A DNA stretch of 64,000 nucleotides from Nocardioides sp. Soil797 (GTDB taxonomy: Bacteria > Actinomycetota > Actinomycetes > Propionibacteriales > Nocardioidaceae), in contig LMSR01000004.1 in assembly GCA_001429555.1 (NCBI GenBank), positions 27,987 through 91,986 on the forward strand, read 5' to 3'. Both the position numbers and the translations under genes were made by a program. Below the pieces are notes generated by a model, which saw nothing but the letters and a program-made list of their open reading frames with translations, was not told where the DNA came from and did no database searches. Positions 50,779 through 58,632 of this stretch are shown here, piece by piece (position 1 is the first letter of the stretch; every line of letters starts with the position of its first letter).

Positions 50779-52229
50779 CGGGCGGCCCCCATCAGCATCT
50801 CTGCGCCGGTGCTCCGGATCTGGTCGACGATGCCGAGGACGTCGGTGGCCCGCGCGAGAGGGTTCAGCAGCGTGAACTTCAACCACACCTCGCCGTTGAC
50901 CTTGGTGGAGGCCACCATCGATCGACCGTCGGCGAAGAGGGCCGACCGGATCCGGGTGTTGTGCTCGCTGACCCGGCCGGCGTCCATGCCCACCGGGCGG
51001 TGCCGGAAGACCAGGGTGCTCAGGGTGGGAGCCGCCGCCATTTCGATGTCGACGCACTGCGTCATGGCATCGTGCACCTGCGCGGCCAGGTCGATGACCG
51101 AGTCGAAGTAGTCACCGATCCGGTCGGGGCCCATGATCCGCAGGGTCAGCCAGAGCTTGAGCGCGTCGAAGCGGCGGGTGGTCTGCATGGACTTGTCGAC
51201 CTGGTTGGGATGCGCGGCGTCCTTGGGGTTCAGGTAGTCGGCGTGCCACGTGACGTGGCTCAGGGTCTCGGCATCGCGCACGATGATCGCGCTTGCGGAG
51301 ACGGGCTGGAACCAGGTCTTGTGGTAGTCGACGGTCACCGAGTCGGCCCGCTCGATGCCGTCGAGCAGGTGTCGGCGACGTGTCGAGGCGAGCAACCCAC
51401 CGCCGTACGCCGCATCGACGTGGAACCACGTCGCATAGGCACGGCACAGGTCGGCGACCTCGGGCAGCGGATCGATGGCGCCGAAGTCGGTGGTGCCGGC
51501 GGTGGCCACCACCGCCATCGGCACCAGGTCGTCGGCGACGCAGGCGGCCAGGGCGTCCGCCAGGGCAGGCGCCTGCATCCGGTGCTGCGCGTCGACCGGG
51601 ATGCACACCACGGCGTCGGAGCCGAGGCCCAGGAGCCGGGCCGCCTTCTGGACGCTGAAGTGGCCGTCGGCGGAGGCGAAGATGCGCAACCGCTCCAGCC
51701 CATGGGACTCGACCCGGCCACGCGCCAGGTGCAGTGCCTGCAGGTTGGACTGGGTGCCGCCGCTGGTGAAGATGCCGTCGGCGCCGGGCCGGTCGGTTGA
51801 TCCCGCCGGGAAGCCGATGCGGGCCGCGGTCCAGTCGACCAGGTGGCGCTCGATGAAGGTGCCGCCGATGCTCTGGTCATAGGTGTCGAGCGACGAGTTC
51901 ACCGACGACACGAACAGCTCGGCGACCAGCGCCGGGATGACGACGGGACAGTTCAGGTGAGCGGCGTACCCGGTGTCGTGGAACCAGACGGCGTCGTCGA
52001 GATAGAGCCGCGACATCTCCTCGAGGGCGGCCGAGGTGTCGCCGAGGGGCGCATCGAGGTCGACGTCGGCCACGAGCTTGGCGGCCTGCTCGGGGGCGGT
52101 ACCGTTCGACGGCCCGTTGACGGCGCGCAGCTGCCGGGAGAGGTGGTCGATGCCGGTGAGCAACGAGGTCACCCAGGCGTCGGAGTTGACCGGGTGGAAC
52201 AGGTGGTGCGCGGAGGCTGATTGGGTCAC
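50775..52229 (-). CDS. desA: Lysine decarboxylase of desferrioxamine synthesis
   Basis: 484 aa PLP-dependent group II decarboxylase. PLP lysine K304 (DYHKTWFQPVSAS), Asp272 in WFHVDAAYGGGLL, and GGTQSNLQALHLAR for phosphate. It converts lysine to cadaverine, the first committed step. First gene of the operon; GTG start at 52229 has GGAG about 8 nt upstream and the iron box 20-38 bp upstream, so transcription should be repressed when iron is plentiful. The similar diaminobutyrate/glutamate decarboxylases are a possible alternative, but the desBCD neighbours decide the call. Confidence 0.92.
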   Translation of the reverse strand: MTQSASAHHLFHPVNSDAWVTSLLTGIDHLSRQLRAVNGPSNGTAPEQAAKLVADVDLDAPLGDTSAALEEMSRLYLDDAVWFHDTGYAAHLNCPVVIPALVAELFVSSVNSSLDTYDQSIGGTFIERHLVDWTAARIGFPAGSTDRPGADGIFTSGGTQSNLQALHLARGRVESHGLERLRIFASADGHFSVQKAARLLGLGSDAVVCIPVDAQHRMQAPALADALAACVADDLVPMAVVATAGTTDFGAIDPLPEVADLCRAYATWFHVDAAYGGGLLASTRRRHLLDGIERADSVTVDYHKTWFQPVSASAIIVRDAETLSHVTWHADYLNPKDAAHPNQVDKSMQTTRRFDALKLWLTLRIMGPDRIGDYFDSVIDLAAQVHDAMTQCVDIEMAAAPTLSTLVFRHRPVGMDAGRVSEHNTRIRSALFADGRSMVASTKVNGEVWLKFTLLNPLARATDVLGIVDQIRSTGAEMLMGAAR

Positions 52230-52248
52230 CGCGGACTCCTTCCGAGAT

Positions 52249-52267
52249 TTAGGTAAGCCTTACCTTA
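52249..52267 (-). promoter_or_regulatory. Iron box (IdeR/DmdR1-type operator) of the des operon
   Basis: On the minus strand TAAGGTAAGGCTTACCTAA, 16 of 19 positions matching the consensus TTAGGTTAGGCTAACCTAA recognised by IdeR/DmdR1/DtxR. The core AGGTAAG-G-CTTACCT is a perfect palindrome. It lies 20-38 bp upstream of desA, within the core promoter. Confidence 0.88.
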
Positions 52268-52353
52268 TTGACTACCTCGGGGTGGTTGTCGAGGGGGTGG
52301 TCGTGTGACCTGCCTCGCACCGAGGAGTGGCGAGCGCGCGACATACTGGCCCC

Positions 52354-53205
52354 ATGGCTGCCTCTCGTCTCTCCACCTTCAGCAACGCGGGCCTCACCTT
52401 CGACGTGATCGACGAGGGGCCGATCGACGGCCCGGTGGCCGTCCTGCTCCACGGCTTCCCGCAGCGCGCCTCGTCGTGGAACCCCGTCGCCCGCATGCTC
52501 CACGGCCAGGGAATTCGCACGATCGCCCCCGACCAGCGCGGCTACTCGCCCCGCGCACGTCCGCGGGGACGGGCGGCGTACCGGCTGGGCGACCTGAGCG
52601 CCGACATCCATCAGCTGATCGACACCCTCGACGCCGGACCGGTGCACCTCGTCGGCCACGACTGGGGCGCGGTCGTGGCCTGGTCGGTGGCCACCGACCA
52701 GGAACGGGTCCGCTCGTTGACCGCGGTCTCGGTCGCGCACCCGACCGCCTTCATGCGTTCGATGTTGGGCAGCCAGATCGCCAAGAGCTGGTACATGGGT
52801 GCCTTCCAGCTCCCGCTCCTGCCCGAGAAGCTGCTCTCCGACCCGCGGCGAGCCGGTGGGTTCCTCGGGAGAGCCGGGATGACCCGGGAGATGACCGCGA
52901 CCTACCAACGCGACATCGTCGACCACGGCGCCCTCCCGGGAGCGTTGAACTGGTACCGGGCGCTGCCGCTGACCAACCCGCGCGCTGCGACGGGCCGGAT
53001 CCGGGTCCCGACCACGATGGTGTGGAGCGACAAGGATGTGGCGCTGGGCCGCAAGGGCATCGACCTCACGGAGGAGTACGTCGACGCGCCCTATTCGCTG
53101 CAGGTGCTCGGCGGCGTCTCGCACTGGATCCCCGACGAGGTGCCCGACGTCCTCGCCGAGATCGTGTGTGAGCGGATCGACTCAGTCGACGATGGACGAT
53201 CCTGA
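52354..53205 (+). CDS. Alpha/beta hydrolase, epoxide hydrolase or dehalogenase-like
   Basis: 283 aa. HGFP oxyanion motif (33-36), nucleophile Asp103 in GHDWGAVVAW, which is diagnostic for epoxide hydrolases and haloalkane dehalogenases rather than Ser esterases, acid Asp in VWSDKDVALG and His in GVSHWIPDE. ATG 52354 is chosen over the upstream GTG 52327 because CATACT lies 6 nt before it. It is divergent from desA, with starts 125 bp apart, and the iron box is 87-105 bp upstream of it; whether iron affects it is uncertain. Confidence 0.84.
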   Translation: MAASRLSTFSNAGLTFDVIDEGPIDGPVAVLLHGFPQRASSWNPVARMLHGQGIRTIAPDQRGYSPRARPRGRAAYRLGDLSADIHQLIDTLDAGPVHLVGHDWGAVVAWSVATDQERVRSLTAVSVAHPTAFMRSMLGSQIAKSWYMGAFQLPLLPEKLLSDPRRAGGFLGRAGMTREMTATYQRDIVDHGALPGALNWYRALPLTNPRAATGRIRVPTTMVWSDKDVALGRKGIDLTEEYVDAPYSLQVLGGVSHWIPDEVPDVLAEIVCERIDSVDDGRS

Positions 53206-53230
53206 CCGGCTGGGCACTATCTTGGTCTCC

Positions 53231-54997
53231 ATGACTGACCCTGAAATCGATGCTGTCCCGACCTTCGACGAACTCGGGCTCGATGAACGGGTCCTGAAGG
53301 CGTTGAAGAAGATCGGCTACGAGTCTCCCTCGCCGATCCAGGCCGCGACCATCCCGCCGCTCCTCGACAAGCGGCACGTCGTCGGCCTTGCCCAGACCGG
53401 AACCGGCAAGACCGCGGCCTTCGCGCTGCCGATCCTCTCCCAGCTCGACCTGAAGCAGAAGAGCCCGCAGGCCCTGGTGCTGGCGCCGACCCGCGAGCTG
53501 GCGCTGCAGGTCTCCGAGGCCTTCGGCCAGTACGCCGCCAACATGAACGGCGTGCACGTGCTCCCCGTCTACGGCGGCCAGGGGTACGGCGTCCAGCTCT
53601 CGGCGCTGCGTCGCGGCGTCCACGTCGTGGTCGGCACCCCCGGCCGCATCATGGACCACCTCGAGAAGGGCACCCTCGACCTCTCCGAACTGCGTTTCCT
53701 CGTGCTCGACGAGGCCGATGAGATGCTCAAGATGGGCTTCGCCGAAGACGTCGAGACGATCCTGAAGGACACCCCCGACACCAAGCAGGTGGCGCTGTTC
53801 TCGGCCACCATGCCGCCGCAGATCCGCCGCATCTCGAAGAAGTACCTCACCGACCCGGTTGAGGTCACGGTCAAGAACAAGACCACCACCGCCGCCAACA
53901 TCACCCAGCGCTACCTGATGGTGTCGTGGCCGCAGAAGATCGACGCGCTGACCCGCATCCTCGAGATCGAGAACTTCGAGGCGATGATCATCTTCGCCCG
54001 CACGAAGTCGGCCACCGAGGAGCTGGCCGAGAAGCTGCGTGCCCGCGGCTTCTCCGCGATCGCGATCAATGGTGACGTCGCGCAGAACCAGCGCGAGCGC
54101 ACCATCAACCAGCTCAAGTCCGGCAAGCTCGACATCCTGGTCGCCACAGACGTCGCGGCCCGCGGTCTCGACGTCGAGCGGATCAGCCACGTGGTCAACT
54201 TCGACATCCCGACCGACACCGAGTCCTACGTGCACCGCATCGGCCGCACCGGCCGCGCCGGACGCTCCGGTGACGCGATCTCCTTCATCACGCCCCGTGA
54301 GCGCTACCTGCTCAAGGCGATCGAGAAGGCCACCCGCCAGACGCTGACGCAGATGCAGATGCCGACGGTGGAGGACATCAACACCACGCGTCTGTCCCGC
54401 TTCGACGGCGCGATCACCGAGGCCCTCGCTTCGGAGAACGTCGACTTCTTCCGCGACGTGGTCAACCACTACGTCACCGAGCACGACGTCCCGGAGATCG
54501 ATGTCGCAGCCGCCCTGGCCGCGGTCATGCACACCGACACCCCACTGCTGCTCGACCCCGAGCCGGTCCGCCCGGCGCGCGAGTTCAAGGAGCGTCCGCA
54601 ACGCAGCGAGCGTTCTGACCGGCCCGACCGTGGCCCGCGCAAGGAGCGCTCCTTCAGCCGGCGCAGCGACGTCCCGCTCTCGACGTACCGCATCTCGGTC
54701 GGCAAGCGGCACAAGGTCGAGCCGCGCCAGATCGTGGGCGCACTGGCCAACGAGGGCGGTCTTCAGCGCAGCGACTTCGGCAAGATCGACATCCGTGGCG
54801 ACCACTCCATCGTCGAGCTGCCGACCGACCTGCCGTCGAGTGCCTGGGACGCCCTGCGCGGCACCCGCATCTCGGGCAAGCTGATCGAGCTGAGCAAGGC
54901 CGAGGGCGAGGTCGCCGGCGGTCGACCCAAGCGCTCCTTCGACGACCGGGGTCCGAAGAAGTTCGACAAGAAGCCCCGGCACAAGAGCCACGACTGA
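53231..54997 (+). CDS. DEAD-box RNA helicase (CsdA/DeaD type)
   Basis: 588 aa from ATG 53231, with TATCTT (53218-53223) 7 nt upstream. Q motif TFDELGLDERVLKALKKIGYESPSPIQ, Walker A AQTGTGKTAAF, DEAD box LDEADEML, SAT in FSATMPP, and HRIGRTGRAGRSGDA. After the helicase core (about 1-430) come a charged linker (about 450-490, RPQRSERSDRPDRGPRKERS) and a DbpA-like RNA-binding domain (about 500-570, YRISVGKRHKVEPRQIVGAL). It unwinds structured RNA in ribosome assembly and cold adaptation. Confidence 0.92.
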   Translation: MTDPEIDAVPTFDELGLDERVLKALKKIGYESPSPIQAATIPPLLDKRHVVGLAQTGTGKTAAFALPILSQLDLKQKSPQALVLAPTRELALQVSEAFGQYAANMNGVHVLPVYGGQGYGVQLSALRRGVHVVVGTPGRIMDHLEKGTLDLSELRFLVLDEADEMLKMGFAEDVETILKDTPDTKQVALFSATMPPQIRRISKKYLTDPVEVTVKNKTTTAANITQRYLMVSWPQKIDALTRILEIENFEAMIIFARTKSATEELAEKLRARGFSAIAINGDVAQNQRERTINQLKSGKLDILVATDVAARGLDVERISHVVNFDIPTDTESYVHRIGRTGRAGRSGDAISFITPRERYLLKAIEKATRQTLTQMQMPTVEDINTTRLSRFDGAITEALASENVDFFRDVVNHYVTEHDVPEIDVAAALAAVMHTDTPLLLDPEPVRPAREFKERPQRSERSDRPDRGPRKERSFSRRSDVPLSTYRISVGKRHKVEPRQIVGALANEGGLQRSDFGKIDIRGDHSIVELPTDLPSSAWDALRGTRISGKLIELSKAEGEVAGGRPKRSFDDRGPKKFDKKPRHKSHD

Positions 54998-55028
54998 CCC
55001 AACGCCCCCTCGCACCTCGCCTGCCTCT

Positions 55029-55083
55029 CATTTCCCCGCCTACCCGGGGAAATGGGAACTCCCCGGCCGAAATTCCGGCCGGG
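55029..55083. terminator. Two hairpins between convergent genes
   Basis: First hairpin: CATTTCCCCG (55029-55038) and CGGGGAAATG (55045-55054), 10-bp stem, 6-nt loop. Second: CCCGGCCG (55062-55069) and CGGCCGGG (55076-55083), 8-bp stem, 6-nt loop. They lie between the helicase stop and the SDR stop (convergent), where bidirectional terminators are expected. No U-tract. Confidence 0.65.
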
Positions 55084-55134
55084 AGGTGCCCATTTCGGCC
55101 GGGAAGTGGCCAGCAGATCGAGCGAGCGCTGGCG

Positions 55135-55938
55135 TCAGCGCTTCAGGCCGAACATCCTGCTGGTGATCGTCTCGACCACGCCACGGGGCGCGATCCGGCG
55201 CAGGGCAAAGACGACGGGCGCGTTGCTGCCCCTGGCATAGAGCGACTTCGGCTCGGTCGCCTCGACCGCTTCCACGATGGTCTCGGCCACGTCGTCGGCG
55301 CTGATGCCCTTGGCCTCCTTGCCGTCGAGCACCCCGATCACGGTGTCGCACTCGGCCCTGAAGGGCGAGTCCTCGGCGACGTACTTGGTGCGCCGCTGGC
55401 TGATGCCGGTGTTGATCGAGCCGGGCTCCACGGTCGTCAACCACACGCCGTACGGCGCCAGCTCCGGGCGGGCAGCCGTGGAGAAGGCCCTGATCGCGGC
55501 CTTCGTGGCGGCGTAGGAGGACCGGTACGGCAGCGGGAAGCTGGCGATCATCGAGCCGACCATCACCACGCGGCCGTGGCCACGCTCACGCATGCCCGGG
55601 AGCAGCAGCTGGGTGAGCTGCACCGGGCCCAGCACGTTGAGTTGGAAGAGCCGGTCGAGGGCGTCGAGAGGCAGTTCCTCGAAGGCGCCCGACTGGGACT
55701 CGCCGGCGTTGTTGACCAGTACGTCGACCGGCCCCGCGGCCGCTGCACAGGCGGCGATCGAGTCACGTGACTCCAGGTCGAGGGCCAACCACTCGACCCC
55801 ATCGATGGTGGGAGCCGTGGCTGGGTTGCGAGTGGTGCCGATGACTCGGAATCCCTTGTCCCGCAGGGCAATCGCCGTCGCCCGTCCGATGCCGGAGGAA
55901 GCGCCTGTCACCAGTGCCGTGCGTCGCCGGGTCGTCAT
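55135..55938 (-). CDS. Short-chain dehydrogenase/reductase
   Basis: 267 aa from ATG 55938 (a GTG at 55941 is just upstream). Classical SDR: cofactor motif ALVTGASSGIGRATAIAL, NNAG at about 90 (VLVNNAGESQSG), catalytic Ser in VGSMIASFPLPYRSSYAATKAAIRAFS with YxxxK (Y-A-A-T-K). Its start overlaps the stop of the FAD dehydrogenase gene, making an operon of two oxidoreductases. The gene runs head-on to the helicase gene and is separated from it by two hairpins. Substrate unknown. Confidence 0.85.
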   Translation of the reverse strand: MTTRRRTALVTGASSGIGRATAIALRDKGFRVIGTTRNPATAPTIDGVEWLALDLESRDSIAACAAAAGPVDVLVNNAGESQSGAFEELPLDALDRLFQLNVLGPVQLTQLLLPGMRERGHGRVVMVGSMIASFPLPYRSSYAATKAAIRAFSTAARPELAPYGVWLTTVEPGSINTGISQRRTKYVAEDSPFRAECDTVIGVLDGKEAKGISADDVAETIVEAVEATEPKSLYARGSNAPVVFALRRIAPRGVVETITSRMFGLKR

Positions 55939-57647
55939 CACAGGTCTCGAGCCAGGGCCAGGCCAGCGGCGCGACCCGAGAAGATGCAGCCACCCAGGAA
56001 CGTGCCCTCGAGGGCGTTGTGTCCGTGCACGCCACCGCCACCGAAGCCGGCGACCTCACCCGCGGCGTAAAGGCCCTGGATCGGTGCACCGTCGGCGCCG
56101 ATCACCTGGGAGTCCAGGTTGGTCTGGATTCCTCCCAAGGTCTTGCGGGAGAGGATGTTGAGCCGCACTGCGATCAACGGACCGTTCTCCGGGTCGAGCA
56201 CGGCGTGCGGCGACGCGACTCGGATCAACTTGTCGGTGCGTGACTGTCGCGCGTTGCGGATCGCCATCAGTTGCAGGTCCTTGCTGAAGGAGTTGCCCAG
56301 CTGGCGGTCGCGATCGGCGATCTGCTTCTCCAGGTGTGCACCGTCGATGACCGCGCCGTCCCTGGCGATCGCGTTCATCCCCTCGACCAGCTTCTCGACG
56401 GTGTCGGCGACGACGAAGTCCTCACCGTGCTCCTTGAACTTCTCGACCGGGCCCGGGGCGCCCTTGGCGAGCCGCGACTGGAGCATGAACTTGAGGTCAC
56501 GCCGGGTGATGTCGGGGTTCTGCTCGGAGCCGGAGAGGGCGAACTCCTTCTCGATGATCTTCTGGGTCAGCACGAACCACGAGTAGTCGTGGCCGGTGGC
56601 CAGGATCTCCTTCATGGTGCCGATCGAGTCGAAGCCCGGGAAGTTGGGGGAGGGCAGCCGGTTGCCGAGGGCGTCGAACCACATCGACGACGGGCCTGGG
56701 ATGATCCGGATGGCGTGGTCCGGCCAGATCGGGTCCCAGTTGTGGATGCCTTCGGTGTAGGCCCACATCCGGTCCTTGTTGACCAGCTGGGCACCGGCGT
56801 CCTCCGAGATGGCGAGCATCCGCCCGTCGACGTGGGCAGGCACCCCCGCGATCATGTGCTTCGGCGCCGGGCCCAGTCGATCGGTCGGCCAGTTCTTGCG
56901 CATCAGCTCGAAGTTGTGGCCGATGCCTCCCGAGGTCACCACGACCGCCGCGGCGCGGTGCTCGAAGTCGCCGACGACCTCGCGCGAGCTCTTCACACCG
57001 CGCTCCTCGGCGCTCGCCTCGAGGAGGGAGCCGCGGACGCCGACGACCTTGCCGTCCTCGGTGATGATCTCGTCGACCTGGTGGCGGAAGGCGAAACGCA
57101 CCAGCCCGTTGGCCTCAGCGGCCACCACCGGCTCCTCGAAGATCTCCACGACTGCCGGGCCGGTACCCCACGACAGGTGGAAGCGGGGGACCGAGTTGCC
57201 GTGGCCGCTGGCCGAGCCGGAGCCACGCTCGGCCCAACCGACGAAGGGCAGGAACTTCAGGCCGAGTCCGCGCACGTAGTCACGCTTGTCCCCCGCCGCC
57301 CAGTCGACGTACGCCTCCGCCCATTGGCGCCCCCAGACATCTTCGTCCTCGAGGCGGTCGAAGGCTGCCGAGCCGAGCCAGTCCTGCAGGGCCAGCTCGG
57401 GGGAGTCCTTGATGCCCATCCGCCGTTGCTCGGGCGAGTCGACGAAGAACAACCCGCCCAGGGACCAGAATGCCTGGCCGCCGAGGTTGTTGCGGTTCTC
57501 CTGCTCGACCACGAGCACCTTCTTGCCGGCGCGGCTCAACTCGTAGGTCGCGACGAGGCCGGCCAACCCCGCGCCGACGACGATGGCGTCCGGAGTGAAG
57601 TCGTGGGCGGTCGTGGAATCGTGGTGGACAGCTGTGGAGTCGGTCAC
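55938..57647 (-). CDS. FAD-binding dehydrogenase (KstD/fumarate reductase-like)
   Basis: 569 aa from GTG 57647 (TAGATT 8 nt upstream on the minus strand). FAD motif DAIVVGAGLAGLVATYELSRAGKKVLVVEQ (about 20-49), and GGIGHNFELMRKNWP, IQTNLDSQVIGADGAPIQGLYAAGEVAGFGGGG near the C-terminus, typical of the 3-ketosteroid dehydrogenase/FAD-binding dehydrogenase family (long form). Uses FAD to introduce a C=C bond in a ketone or steroid-like substrate. It is translationally coupled to the SDR gene, so the two may act on the same carbonyl compound. Confidence 0.85.
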   Translation of the reverse strand: MTDSTAVHHDSTTAHDFTPDAIVVGAGLAGLVATYELSRAGKKVLVVEQENRNNLGGQAFWSLGGLFFVDSPEQRRMGIKDSPELALQDWLGSAAFDRLEDEDVWGRQWAEAYVDWAAGDKRDYVRGLGLKFLPFVGWAERGSGSASGHGNSVPRFHLSWGTGPAVVEIFEEPVVAAEANGLVRFAFRHQVDEIITEDGKVVGVRGSLLEASAEERGVKSSREVVGDFEHRAAAVVVTSGGIGHNFELMRKNWPTDRLGPAPKHMIAGVPAHVDGRMLAISEDAGAQLVNKDRMWAYTEGIHNWDPIWPDHAIRIIPGPSSMWFDALGNRLPSPNFPGFDSIGTMKEILATGHDYSWFVLTQKIIEKEFALSGSEQNPDITRRDLKFMLQSRLAKGAPGPVEKFKEHGEDFVVADTVEKLVEGMNAIARDGAVIDGAHLEKQIADRDRQLGNSFSKDLQLMAIRNARQSRTDKLIRVASPHAVLDPENGPLIAVRLNILSRKTLGGIQTNLDSQVIGADGAPIQGLYAAGEVAGFGGGGVHGHNALEGTFLGGCIFSGRAAGLALARDL

Positions 57648-57742
57648 GCTGCCCGAATCTAGCCGATCGGGTACCGGCCGGTAGCAAGTTGGTGCGGAGT
57701 TCTTCCGACGGGAGCCTGCGTCGGGACGGGACTGCATGTTCA

Positions 57743-58408
57743 ATGGACTCCGTGACCCTTCCCGTCCTCCTGCTTCTCGGCGCCGGCCCGGGCGTCGGCA
57801 CTGCTGTCGCCCGTCGGTTCCACGACGACGGGTGGCTGGTCGTGCTGGCCGCACGCAACACGGCTCGGCTCGCCGAGTTGGCCGACGACCTGCGTGGTGC
57901 CGGCGCGAAGATCGAGACCGTGCGGGTCGACCTCACCGACGATGACGACGTACGCCGTGTGGTCGACGAAGTCGGACGCGACCACGGCCACATCGACGTC
58001 CTCCACTTCAACCCGAGTGCGTGGCGCCAGAAGAACCCGCTCGACCTAGGCGTCGAGGAACTGATCGACGACGTGCGGTTGGGCGTGGCGCCGTTGCTGT
58101 CGGCCGTGCAGGCGGCACGTCCGTGGCTGGCCTCCGGAGCACGCATCGTGGTCACCGGCAGCGCCGCGGCCGACAAGCCCTGGCACGAGGCGGCCTCGCT
58201 CGGCGTCCAGAAGGCGGCGTTGCGCAACCTGGTCGTCTCACTCGACACCACACTCGCGCCCGACGGGATCCGGGCCGTCAACGTGCAGGTCGACGGTGTG
58301 CTCAGCGCGTCGGGCGCGTTCGCGCCCAGCAACGTGGCCACCGCCATCCACACTGCCGTCCTGCGCCGCAATGAAGGCTGGACTCCGGTGGTCCACTACC
58401 CCGGCTGA
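57743..58408 (+). CDS. SDR-type oxidoreductase lacking the catalytic Tyr
   Basis: 221 aa from ATG 57743 (GTG 57752 is an alternative). Rossmann motif LLLGAGPGVGTAVARRF (10-26) and DLTDDDDV. The usual YxxxK is LGVQK in AASLGVQKAALRN, so the active-site Tyr is Leu, and the NNAG motif reads FNPSA. The nucleotide-binding half is intact; the protein may bind NAD(P)H without normal SDR chemistry. It is divergent from the FAD dehydrogenase operon and followed by intergenic repeat copy D. Confidence 0.78.
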   Translation: MDSVTLPVLLLLGAGPGVGTAVARRFHDDGWLVVLAARNTARLAELADDLRGAGAKIETVRVDLTDDDDVRRVVDEVGRDHGHIDVLHFNPSAWRQKNPLDLGVEELIDDVRLGVAPLLSAVQAARPWLASGARIVVTGSAAADKPWHEAASLGVQKAALRNLVVSLDTTLAPDGIRAVNVQVDGVLSASGAFAPSNVATAIHTAVLRRNEGWTPVVHYPG

Positions 58409-58435
58409 GCCGCACCCTTGACCGCTTGACTGGCA

Positions 58436-58507
58436 GCACTTGTGCGGTGCTGTTGACGAAATCACCCGTCACAGCACGTGTTCAGCGACGATAACCCCGC
58501 GTTACTC
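58436..58507 (+). repeat. 72-bp dispersed intergenic repeat, copy D
   Basis: Plus orientation, between the SDR-type gene (stop 58408) and the Pls-like gene. Stem arms GTGCTGTTGACG (58447-58458) and CGTCACAGCAC (58467-58477) pair with one bulged T. It ends 126 bp before the synthetase start and so could sit in that gene's leader or upstream region. Confidence 0.88.
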
Positions 58508-58632
58508 GAGGAGTAGCGAGGAGTGGCGGGGTGGAGCGGGGTGGGGCGGCGGGCATGCGTGTACACGGAGTCACCCCCGGCAGGTCGCAGAACGGACACT
58601 TTGCGTTCATCGCCGTGCTCAAGAATCCGCGC

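Noticed and set aside
58438..58520. Similar short peptides (such as CGAVDEI and TITPRYS) encoded in several copies of the 72-bp repeat
   Set aside because: Copy A has an in-frame stop and the frames lack start signals in common; the conservation follows the DNA/RNA repeat, not a peptide.
58531..58632. Upstream ATG starts for the Pls-like synthetase (58531, 58555)
   Set aside because: The extra residues are not conserved-looking, and the AAGAAT box 6 nt before GTG 58633 would otherwise be inside the coding region.
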